Source: Enteractinococcus sp. (lineage in GTDB: Bacteria > Actinomycetota > Actinomycetes > Actinomycetales > Micrococcaceae). From it: a stretch of 5,997 nt of DNA. Below the pieces are notes generated by a model. It had not been told where the DNA came from and did not search any database. It saw nothing but the letters and a program-made list of their open reading frames with translations. Positions 1 to 5,102 of this stretch are shown piece by piece. The translations under genes were made by a program, and so were the position numbers. Location of the stretch: positions 1 to 5,997 of the forward strand of contig JAJUIX010000082.1 of NCBI GenBank assembly GCA_029267455.1, read 5' to 3'. Every line of letters starts with the position of its first letter. The stretch's first letter is position 1.

Positions 1-257
1 GGTACCTCAAACGGCGGGTGCTCACCCCACTCCGCTTGGGCGTGCTCGTAGCTGTCGCGGCCCATAACCATTGCCCCGAGCCGCTGCATCTCTTCGCTCA
101 GGATGTCGCTGGCCTGAATATGTTCCCGACTTGTACCGTTGTGCGCGAACCAATCGTGTAATGGTTCGCCACCGTGTCCGAGGGGGTGCAGTGGGCTGGG
201 GGTTGGACCGGTGTAGTAGCCGTCAAGTGAAAGGCTCAGACTTGCATACACGGTCAT
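1..257 (-). CDS. Dihydrofolate reductase-like (RibD C-terminal) protein, 3' end outside window
   Basis: N-terminal 85 residues of a protein with the dihydrofolate reductase / RibD C-terminal fold; the rest lies beyond the left edge. The first strand, MTVYASLSLSLDGYYTG, is the typical opening of this family, and GAMVMGRDSYEHAQAEW (about residues 61-77) is the usual VMGRxTYE nucleotide-binding segment. Such proteins are soluble NAD(P)H-dependent reductases of mostly unknown substrate; a true folate role is unlikely. The ATG at 257-255 has an AAAGGG Shine-Dalgarno 5 nt away. The gene lies 12 nt after a 39-codon frame, which itself follows another reductase of the same fold, so the three are probably one operon. 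The loop at residues 20-45 is rich in Pro, His and Gly, as in one branch of the family. The family call is secure; the substrate is unknown. Confidence 0.85.
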   Translation of the reverse strand, partial: MTVYASLSLSLDGYYTGPTPSPLHPLGHGGEPLHDWFAHNGTSREHIQASDILSEEMQRLGAMVMGRDSYEHAQAEWGEHPPFEV

Positions 258-269
258 ACTCGCCCTTTC

Positions 270-389
270 TCAGCGGTGTATTTCAAATGGGTTGCGCGCC
301 GATTCAATCACACATGCTTGCAGCGCCCCACCATGAATCTTTATGCCGGTATGTGGCACATTGGCCTGAGCGCGGAAGGTTTGCAGCAT
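270..389 (-). CDS. Putative small protein, 39 residues, unknown function
   Basis: A short frame starting MLQTFRAQANV and ending NPFEIHR. I do not recognise it. It fills the gap between two minus-strand reductase genes with 14 nt before it and 12 nt after it, spacing expected of an operon gene. An AGGAGG site precedes the ATG, but only 2 nt separate them, which is tighter than the usual 5-9 nt and would weaken initiation. Third codon positions are about 54% G+C by my count, close to the local average, so codon use does not decide the matter. No signal peptide, membrane segment or cysteine pair is visible; there is one Cys and two His-Gly/His-Thr stretches. It may be a real small gene, the remnant of a lost gene, or a chance frame behind a Shine-Dalgarno-like sequence. 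Confidence 0.4.
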   Translation of the reverse strand: MLQTFRAQANVPHTGIKIHGGALQACVIESARNPFEIHR

Positions 390-403
390 TTCCTCCTCAA
401 GAA

Positions 404-1072
404 TCATGCGTCGGGTGCTTTCTGTTCCGTTTCAATCACCACTTCTTTGCCGTCGTCGATGGCGACGGTCTTTCGCCCCTCGAATGCTTGAGGCGTCATT
501 TCGACGTCGTAAATACCGTTCTGGGTTACAACTCCGTGGACGACGCGCATGCTATACGTCGGCCCACCCTGATCAAAGATGCCGAATCCTGGTCCAATCG
601 TCACCGGGACCACCAAAAACCGGTACAGGTCGACCATGCCTTCCTGATGCAGCGTGCGGGCCAATTGAATACTGCCGTGGACCTGAAGTTCTTTGGAATC
701 CGAGACACCCTTGAGTCGGGCAATCTCGTCGAGGAAATCATCTCCGAGCACGGTCGTGGTCTCAGCCCACGCATCACCGACCGGTGACGAGATCACCACG
801 TATTTTTGATTGTTATTGATCAGCCCGGAGACTGGATCATCGGGATCCGTGATCTTAGGCCAGTACGAAGCAAACGTATCGTACGTGTACCGTCCCAAGA
901 GCAGCGCACCGCAGTTATCAAACCACCGTGATACCGCTTGGCCACAGCCTTCATCCCAGACAGACATGAGCCAGCCACCATTGGTGAAGCTGCCTCGTGT
1001 ATCTTCATCCGGGCCACCGGGTGCTTGACTTACTCCATCAAGACTCATGAAAAGATTGACGCTCAGCAGCAT
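404..1072 (-). CDS. Dihydrofolate reductase family protein (RibD C-terminal domain)
   Basis: A 222-residue soluble protein of the dihydrofolate reductase-like / RibD C-terminal family. It begins MLLSVNLFMSLDGV, the usual first strand. GALLLGRYTYDTF (residues 55-67) is the family nucleotide-binding segment, YVVISS (91-96) the central strand, and LQVHGSIQLARTL (129-141) followed by VDLYRFLVVPVTIGPG (147-162) the conserved second half. It probably reduces a small molecule with NADPH, but the substrate cannot be read from the sequence. The frame is open to 1201, but I chose the ATG at 1072-1070 because GGAAGGAG lies 8 nt upstream (1081-1088) and the conserved fold begins right there. The residues further upstream look like translated leader. 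The charged C-terminal tail (from about 195) is not conserved in the family. Two genes follow closely on the same strand. Confidence 0.9.
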   Translation of the reverse strand: MLLSVNLFMSLDGVSQAPGGPDEDTRGSFTNGGWLMSVWDEGCGQAVSRWFDNCGALLLGRYTYDTFASYWPKITDPDDPVSGLINNNQKYVVISSPVGDAWAETTTVLGDDFLDEIARLKGVSDSKELQVHGSIQLARTLHQEGMVDLYRFLVVPVTIGPGFGIFDQGGPTYSMRVVHGVVTQNGIYDVEMTPQAFEGRKTVAIDDGKEVVIETEQKAPDA

Positions 1073-1080
1073 GGTGGAAG

Positions 1081-1123
1081 CTCCTTCCAAGGGGAGCGAG
1101 GAAGATTCAGTGGCACCATCATA
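1081..1123 (-). promoter_or_regulatory. Promoter -10 and Shine-Dalgarno for the 404-1072 reductase operon
   Basis: Read on the minus strand, TATGAT at 1123-1118 matches the -10 consensus in five of six positions. It would start a transcript near 1111, giving a leader of about 39 nt that contains GGAAGGAG at 1088-1081. No good -35 is visible at 16-18 bp, so strength is uncertain. The Shine-Dalgarno is clear and decides the start codon of the reductase. Confidence 0.4.
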
Positions 1124-1259
1124 GGAATCACTTCCCGAAAACACCATGCAGCTGCGGAACGCACAGCCCTGCCCGGTCAGGGTGCTCACGACGCGTGGCA
1201 ATCATGAGAACAATGCACAACGGTGTGACCAGGGGGTTCTCGTGCACATTTTCGTTGTC

Positions 1260-1289
1260 TTGTGTCGACGAAACGCTGTGGGTTAGCGT
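1260..1289 (+). promoter_or_regulatory. Candidate promoter for the plus-strand reductase, leaderless geometry
   Basis: TTGTGT (1260-1265) and TAGCGT (1284-1289) are separated by 18 bp. The -10 fits the actinobacterial TAnnnT pattern. Its last base is 7 nt before the ATG at 1297, so transcription would start at or next to the A of the start codon. This fits the lack of a Shine-Dalgarno before that gene. A TTTCGT / ACGAAA inverted repeat (1250-1255 and 1268-1273) straddles the -35 and could be an operator. Confidence 0.35.
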
Positions 1290-1296
1290 CAGGCCC

Positions 1297-1851
1297 ATGG
1301 GACGGATTGTTTACGAAACAGCGACAAGTTTCGACGGGTATCTTGCCGACGAGCAGCATTCCCTTGACTGGTTATTTGCCGTCCCCGGCGGTGAAGATCC
1401 ACAGCTGGCGCCCCCGAAGGCCGCGGTGCAAGTGATGGGATCTACGACGTATGAGTGGGTGCTGCGTGAACTCGGCGGGCTTGAAAATATGAACGTGTGG
1501 AACGAAGCGATGCCTTCGACCGTCGTCGTCTTTACTACCCGCCAACTGGCTGCTCCGGAAGGCGCCGATGTGCAATTCTTTTCCGGGGACGTAGCAGACG
1601 CGCTCCCGAAACTCCAAGAATTAGCAGGCGATGGCATCATCTGGGTGGTCGGCGGTGGAGGTATCGCATCGCAATTTATCGCTGCCAGGGCGCTAGATGA
1701 AATGGTTTTTAGCGTCGCCCCGGTGGCGCTTGGGGCAGGTGCGCCGCTGCTGACTCACCGTTTGGAGTCCGATCAGGCCACTTTGGTGAAAGTACAGCAA
1801 GTCGGTCAGTTTGCCCGCCTGACCTATGAGCTCTCCTATCCCGAGGAATAA
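1297..1851 (+). CDS. Dihydrofolate reductase family protein (RibD C-terminal domain)
   Basis: A 184-residue soluble protein of the same fold as the two minus-strand reductases, but of a different branch. GRIVYETATSFDGYLAD (residues 2-18) is the first strand and loop, VQVMGSTTYEW (44-54) the nucleotide-binding segment, and GIIWVVGGGGIASQFI (113-128) the glycine-rich loop that contacts NAD(P)H phosphates. LDEMVFSVAPVALGAGAPLL (133-152) is the standard second half. The substrate is unknown. The frame is open from 1195, but homology begins at the ATG at 1297. No Shine-Dalgarno precedes it, and a -10-like box ends 7 nt upstream, so it may be translated from a leaderless mRNA. The Smr gene follows after 42 nt and is probably cotranscribed. 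The gene is divergent from the other two reductases, across a 224-bp region. Confidence 0.88.
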   Translation: MGRIVYETATSFDGYLADEQHSLDWLFAVPGGEDPQLAPPKAAVQVMGSTTYEWVLRELGGLENMNVWNEAMPSTVVVFTTRQLAAPEGADVQFFSGDVADALPKLQELAGDGIIWVVGGGGIASQFIAARALDEMVFSVAPVALGAGAPLLTHRLESDQATLVKVQQVGQFARLTYELSYPEE

Positions 1852-1893
1852 TCTCACGTTCCTCGATATCGTAGGAAGGGTGGGGAGGAGCCT

Positions 1894-2145
1894 ATGCGTC
1901 TGAAACTGGATCTGCATGATATTTACAATAAGAACCGCGATCTCGATCGAGCACTACACGACATCATCGCTGAGGCCGAAGCAACACGCGCTAAGAAAGT
2001 TGAGATCATTCCGGGCAAGGGCAGTGGCGCATTAAAGAAACGAGCCCTGCGCTTTCTGGAACGAAAAGACATTAAACCCCGCTACCATCGCATCGAAAAG
2101 GACAGCAAAAATCACGGCCGACTCTTCGTGCATTTCAAACACTGA
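1894..2145 (+). CDS. Small Smr-domain protein (Smr/MutS family)
   Basis: An 83-residue protein that is essentially one Smr domain, the C-terminal nuclease-like module of MutS2 found here alone. LDLHD (residues 5-9) is the conserved LDxH motif, VEIIPGKGSGALKKRALRFL (36-55) the strand, glycine loop and helix, and GRLFVHF (75-81) the last strand. Smr domains bind and in some cases nick DNA or RNA; the role of this stand-alone form is not established. In classical Smr proteins the loop reads HGxGxG; here the first His is Pro (P40), which argues against ordinary nuclease chemistry. My recollection is that small actinobacterial members share this PGKGSG form. Start chosen at ATG 1894 with GGGAGGAG at 1883-1890. 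The protein is strongly basic, with many Lys and Arg, consistent with nucleic-acid binding. Confidence 0.88.
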   Translation: MRLKLDLHDIYNKNRDLDRALHDIIAEAEATRAKKVEIIPGKGSGALKKRALRFLERKDIKPRYHRIEKDSKNHGRLFVHFKH

Positions 2146-2209
2146 CCTTCATCGATTCCCTGAAATTTGAGCGCCTTCTAACGTGTGACCGGGACACGCT
2201 ACGACGTCA

Positions 2210-2239
2210 TTGCTTTCGTCTTGCTATCACAGCGACAAT
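2210..2239 (+). promoter_or_regulatory. Weak candidate promoter before the TRIC-family gene
   Basis: TTGCTT (2210-2215) and GACAAT (2234-2239) are 18 bp apart, matching three and four positions of the consensus hexamers. It would give a leader of roughly 45 nt. The -10 lacks the initial T, so this is a tentative call. The 143-bp gap after the Smr gene and the absence of a terminator mean read-through is also possible. Confidence 0.25.
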
Positions 2240-2288
2240 AGAGCGATGAGCGTGCCATACCGATCGTCACAAATGGGCTGGTCATCCC

Positions 2289-2930
2289 ATGGAAGCTGAA
2301 AATATACTGCGACTCCTGTTGGACTTATTAGGAACCTTCGCGTTCGCGCTCAACGGAGCCTTCACCGCCGCCCGGGTAGCGCGCTTGGATATCGTCGGGG
2401 TCATTACCCTCGGAATGATCACCGCACTGGGTGGCGGCATTATTCGAGACGTGTTGTTAGATGACGTACCACCAGCTACGTTCCGAGACTGGCGATATCT
2501 AGCGGTTGCGGCCGGTGGTGCACTGATCGCTTTCATATTTCATAAATACCTCGGCAGGCTGACCGGACCGATTGAATTATTGGATGCCGTCGGGCTGAGT
2601 GTTTTCGCTGTGACCGGCGCAAGTAAAGCCATGGAGTTTGGGCTCGGTCCTGTGCAAGCGATCATTCTTGGCACCATTACCGGAGTCGGTGGTGGCACTC
2701 TTCGAGATGCATTGGTTGGCAAAATACCCTCCGTCATGAGTGAAGGGCTCTATGCGATACCCGCACTCTTGGCGGCCTCCATCACCGTGTTTGCACTACT
2801 CGCCGACGTTTACGGTCTCACGGCCGCGATCATTGCGGCCACGGTTTGCTGGCTTGTGCGCGTCATCGGTATTTATTTCAAGCTCAACGCACCTCACCCA
2901 CCCGGCACGAAGAATAGCACCGCCGAATAA
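2289..2930 (+). CDS. TRIC-family (UPF0126) cation channel / transporter, 7 TM
   Basis: A 213-residue inner-membrane protein of the trimeric intracellular cation channel family (formerly UPF0126; YicG/YadS-like). Seven hydrophobic segments are visible, at about residues 7-27, 34-53, 68-86, 96-113, 120-138, 154-173 and 177-197. The two internal repeats each carry the family signature: GGGIIRD (48-54) and GGGTLRD (134-140). Prokaryotic TRIC proteins form trimeric, K+-permeable channels; some members are described as amino-acid (glycine) transporters, so the physiological cargo is open. ATG 2289 is the only usable start: no ATG, GTG or TTG lies in frame between it and the stop at 2247-2249. No real Shine-Dalgarno is present. 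It lies 219 bp before the ectoine operon on the same strand; a shared osmotic role is only inferred from that. Confidence 0.92.
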   Translation: MEAENILRLLLDLLGTFAFALNGAFTAARVARLDIVGVITLGMITALGGGIIRDVLLDDVPPATFRDWRYLAVAAGGALIAFIFHKYLGRLTGPIELLDAVGLSVFAVTGASKAMEFGLGPVQAIILGTITGVGGGTLRDALVGKIPSVMSEGLYAIPALLAASITVFALLADVYGLTAAIIAATVCWLVRVIGIYFKLNAPHPPGTKNSTAE

Positions 2931-2954
2931 GTGGCCCACTCGGATCTCACCTAG

Positions 2955-2992
2955 ATAACGAACTGATCACAAAACTGTAACGAATTTATAAC
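2955..2992 (+). promoter_or_regulatory. Four-unit 11-bp direct repeat, MtrA/GlnR-like operator
   Basis: Four RTMAC half-sites stand in exact 11-bp register: ATAAC (2955-2959), ATCAC (2966-2970), GTAAC (2977-2981) and ATAAC (2988-2992), each separated by 6 bp. AC-n9-AC repeated in this way is the published pattern for actinobacterial GlnR boxes. MtrA sites are also direct repeats of GTAAC-like units. The array lies about 120 bp before the ectA -35. It overlaps a possible second promoter (TGATCA at 2964-2969, 17 bp, TATAAC at 2987-2992). Which regulator binds is inference; the repeat itself is plain in the sequence. Confidence 0.55.
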
Positions 2993-3015
2993 GGCATCCG
3001 GATGATGCGCCCTCC

Positions 3016-3071
3016 AAGTTCACCGCCCCGCATCCGCGATATCTTGCGGCGATGCGTCGAAGTTCACTGCC
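3016..3071 (+). repeat. 12-bp direct repeat flanking an inverted repeat, upstream of ectA
   Basis: AAGTTCACCGCC (3016-3027) and AAGTTCACTGCC (3060-3071) differ at one base and are 44 bp apart, that is four turns of 11 bp. Between them CGCATC (3029-3034) and GATGCG (3051-3056) form an inverted repeat with further CGC/GCG pairing inside. GTTCAC resembles the core of PhoP (Pho-box) direct-repeat units of Streptomyces, but the rest of that consensus is not met. It may be an operator for the ectoine genes, or an RNA hairpin if transcription starts upstream. Confidence 0.4.
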
Positions 3072-3114
3072 GCCTTTTCGGCGTTCTTGGACCCTTGATC
3101 GTTCTGTGGGCCGG

Positions 3115-3142
3115 TTGCCAAGCGCTCGCAGTTCGCTATTCT
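3115..3142 (+). promoter_or_regulatory. Promoter of the ectABC operon
   Basis: TTGCCA (3115-3120, five of six consensus matches) and TATTCT (3137-3142, TAnnnT type) are 16 bp apart. The -10 ends 7 nt before the ectA ATG, so the transcript should begin at or one base before the start codon. This implies leaderless translation of ectA, which has no convincing Shine-Dalgarno. An AGTTCGCT stretch at 3130-3137, overlapping the -10, weakly resembles the upstream AGTTCACT repeat. Confidence 0.6.
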
Positions 3143-3149
3143 GGAACCC

Positions 3150-3713
3150 ATGCTTCATTCCGCTAATGAAAATGATCATTCCGGCTTCGCTATCAATCTG
3201 CGGAGGCCGACCCTGTCCGATGGGGCAGGACTGTGGCATCTGACACGCGATACAGGGGTCCTGGATGTCAATTCTTCGTATCAGTACTTACTGTGGTGCC
3301 GTGACTTTGCCGAGACAAGCGTCGTTGGTGTCACAGAAGAGCAGCAACTGATGGGATTTGTCACCGGCTTCTTGCGCCCAGACGAACCCACCACCCTGAT
3401 GGTCTGGCAGGTTGCCGTCGACCGAGCAGCTCGTGGCCGCGGCCTAGCAAGTCGCATGTTGGATTACCTGGTGGAAACCACCGGAGTAAAACACCTTGAA
3501 ACCACCGTGACCGACGATAATGCCGCTTCACAGCAACTCTTTGCCTCGTTAGCGCAGCGTCACGAAGCAGAGCACAACGTCACTCCACTCTTCACCCCCG
3601 AGATGTACCCGGATGAGCACGAAACCGAGTATCTGCATCGCATAGGCCCGCTCGTGCCAGAACTCGTACGACAACGTCGCCGGAAAACTCCTCAGCTGAC
3701 AGTCGTGAACTAA
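3150..3713 (+). CDS. ectA: L-2,4-diaminobutyrate N-gamma-acetyltransferase
   Basis: Second step of ectoine synthesis: transfers acetyl from acetyl-CoA to L-2,4-diaminobutyrate, giving N-gamma-acetyl-diaminobutyrate, in the cytoplasm. The 187 residues form one GNAT domain. [16 protein letters not shown] (residues 38-53) is the EctA-specific substrate region. [19 protein letters not shown] (86-104) is the acetyl-CoA site with the R-x-x-G-x-A pyrophosphate loop at R95-A100. [15 protein letters not shown] (121-135) is the following GNAT strand and helix, and [12 protein letters not shown] (157-168) the conserved end of the enzyme. A basic tail (RQRRRK, 174-179) follows. ATG 3150 is the only N-terminal start and lies 7 nt after a -10 box. 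ectB follows after 77 nt, a larger gap than that between ectB and ectC, and it contains a possible internal promoter. Confidence 0.96.
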   Translation: MLHSANENDHSGFAINLRRPTLSDGAGLWHLTRDTGVLDVNSSYQYLLWCRDFAETSVVGVTEEQQLMGFVTGFLRPDEPTTLMVWQVAVDRAARGRGLASRMLDYLVETTGVKHLETTVTDDNAASQQLFASLAQRHEAEHNVTPLFTPEMYPDEHETEYLHRIGPLVPELVRQRRRKTPQLTVVN

Positions 3714-3724
3714 GTTTCTGTAAT
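3696..3724 (+). promoter_or_regulatory. Candidate internal promoter for ectBC
   Basis: CTGACA (3696-3701, inside the end of ectA) and TGTAAT (3719-3724) are 17 bp apart and each matches five of six consensus positions. The -10 lacks the highly conserved A at position 2, which lowers the score. The predicted start is near 3731, exactly on an ATG in frame with ectB. A small G-U-rich hairpin (GTTGTT at 3733-3738, GCGC loop, AGCAGC at 3743-3748) would form at the 5' end of such a transcript. Confidence 0.4.
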
Positions 3725-3790
3725 TTTTCAATGTTGTTGCGCAGCAGCGCTGTGCCAAAAACGTTTATCAACCCCAGAAAGGAATCCGCA

Positions 3791-5089
3791 TTGGATACCA
3801 CCATTTTCGAAACCACAGAATCACAGGTGCGCAGCTACTGCCGCAGCTGGCCAACCGTCTTCACCAAAGCTTCCGGCTCCATCCTGACGGATGAACAAGG
3901 CCGAGAATACATCGACTTCTTCGCCGGCGCCGGAGCCCTCAACTACGGCCACAACAACCCAGAACTGCGCACCGAACTGCTGGAATACCTCAGCTCCGAT
4001 GGGCTGGTGCACTCCCTGGATAAGATGACCCCGGCCAAGCGCGAATTCTTACAGGCATTCAAAGACATCATCCTGGATCCACGCGACCTTGACTACAAAG
4101 TCATGTTCCCTGGACCAACCGGAACCAACACCGTCGAGACCGCGCTGAAGCTGGCCCGAAAAGTCACCGGTCGTCAGCACATCCTGTCTTTTACCAATGC
4201 ATTCCACGGCATGACCCTCGGCTCACTGTCGGTCACCGGGAACTCGATGAAGCGCCAGGGGGCCGGCATGCCCCTGACGAACAGCTCCAAGATCCCATAC
4301 GATGACTACTTTGACGGCGAGACCCCAGACTTCCTGTGGCTGGAACGCGTTCTGGAGGACTCCGGGTCGGGCGTCGATAAACCAGCCGCGATCATCGTCG
4401 AAACGGTCCAGGGTGAAGGTGGCCTCAACGCTGCACGCGCCGCCTGGCTCCGCGGTCTGCGCGAGTTGACAGAACGCCACGACATCCTGCTGATTGTTGA
4501 CGACGTGCAGGCAGGCTGTGGTCGTACCGGAACGTTCTTCAGCTTCGAAGAAGCCGGCATCAAACCCGATATCGTGTGCCTGTCCAAATCCATCTCCGGG
4601 TACGGTCTGCCCATGGCGCTGACCCTGTTTACCCCTGAACTTGATGTGTGGACACCGGGTGAGCACAACGGCACCTTCCGCGGGAATAACCCGGCATTCG
4701 TGACCGGTACTGCGGCGCTGCGTCGTTACTGGGCTGATGACTCTTTCCAGAACGGACACCTGGCCAAGGTCATCGACATGGTACAAGACGCCCTGACCAA
4801 GATCGCCATCGAGGTCGAAGGGACCAGTGTCAAAGGTCGCGGCCTGTTGACCGGTCTGCGCTTTGACGATGTGGAACTTGCAGGCAAGATCGCAGCCATG
4901 GGCTTCGAAAAGGGTTTGCTGATGGAAACCTCCGGCCCCGAAGACGAAGTGCTGAAACTGATGCCAGCGCTGAACATCGACCTGGTGGTACTAGAACGCG
5001 GACTGAATATCCTTGCCGATTGCGTCAGCGAAGTGACCGGCCAAGACATCACCTTGGTATTTGGCCAACCAGCCAAAGCCAACGCCTAA
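3791..5089 (+). CDS. ectB: Diaminobutyrate--2-oxoglutarate transaminase
   Basis: First committed step of ectoine synthesis: a PLP-dependent class III aminotransferase that moves the amino group of glutamate to aspartate-4-semialdehyde, giving L-2,4-diaminobutyrate and 2-oxoglutarate. With the TTG start the protein has 432 residues, close to the usual 420-430. SEQVRSY-like N terminus [14 protein letters not shown] (11-24), [15 protein letters not shown] (43-57), PGPTGTN (107-113, cofactor phosphate), ETVQGEGG (204-211), [13 protein letters not shown] (235-247, with Asp237 expected to bind the pyridine nitrogen), [12 protein letters not shown] (264-275, catalytic Lys266) and NGTFRGNN (293-300) are all present. 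TTG 3791 has AAAGGA 7 nt upstream and fits the family N terminus. An in-frame ATG at 3731 would add 20 unconserved residues. The enzyme looks intact. Confidence 0.96.
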   Translation: MDTTIFETTESQVRSYCRSWPTVFTKASGSILTDEQGREYIDFFAGAGALNYGHNNPELRTELLEYLSSDGLVHSLDKMTPAKREFLQAFKDIILDPRDLDYKVMFPGPTGTNTVETALKLARKVTGRQHILSFTNAFHGMTLGSLSVTGNSMKRQGAGMPLTNSSKIPYDDYFDGETPDFLWLERVLEDSGSGVDKPAAIIVETVQGEGGLNAARAAWLRGLRELTERHDILLIVDDVQAGCGRTGTFFSFEEAGIKPDIVCLSKSISGYGLPMALTLFTPELDVWTPGEHNGTFRGNNPAFVTGTAALRRYWADDSFQNGHLAKVIDMVQDALTKIAIEVEGTSVKGRGLLTGLRFDDVELAGKIAAMGFEKGLLMETSGPEDEVLKLMPALNIDLVVLERGLNILADCVSEVTGQDITLVFGQPAKANA

Positions 5090-5102
5090 GAGAGGAACAC
5101 CG
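5090..5102 (+). promoter_or_regulatory. Shine-Dalgarno deciding the ectC TTG start
   Basis: GAGAGG (5090-5095), directly after the ectB stop, stands 7 nt before TTG 5103. It supports that codon over the upstream in-frame ATG at 5061, which lies inside ectB and has no ribosome site. ectB shows the same arrangement, with AAAGGA at 3778-3783 and 7 nt to TTG 3791. Confidence 0.75.

Noticed and set aside
1..6. GGTACC (KpnI site) at the exact left edge
   Set aside because: It could mark the end of a cloned fragment, but the same hexamer occurs again at 5234, and nothing at the right edge matches, so no conclusion is drawn.
71..787. Long plus-strand frame of 238 codons
   Set aside because: It lies antisense to two reductase genes and the small frame, has no recognisable domain, no ribosome site and unlikely composition (many Arg, His and Cys). 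The minus-strand frames carry clear family motifs.
404..1201. Longer version of the minus-strand reductase starting at 1201
   Set aside because: The additional 43 residues are outside the conserved fold, and GGAAGGAG sits 8 nt before the internal ATG at 1072, so the shorter protein is preferred.
2181..2200. CGTGT...ACACG hairpin between the Smr and TRIC genes
   Set aside because: The stem is only 5 bp and no T-run follows, so it cannot be called a terminator.
2995..3004. Perfect palindrome CATCCGGATG upstream of ectA
   Set aside because: A 10-bp palindrome is not rare in this much DNA and no second copy is seen; kept only as part of the description of the region.
3171..3180. Perfect palindrome AATGATCATT early in ectA
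   Set aside because: It is a single coding copy, explained by the codons for Asn-Asp-His, with no partner site.
4223..4786. Minus-strand frame of 187 codons inside ectB
   Set aside because: It is fully antisense to the conserved core of ectB; the open frame follows from GC-rich codon use of the real gene and shows no domain.
5061..5102. ATG start for ectC inside ectB
   Set aside because: It adds 14 residues not found in the family and lacks a ribosome site; the TTG at 5103 fits homology, spacing and residue numbering.
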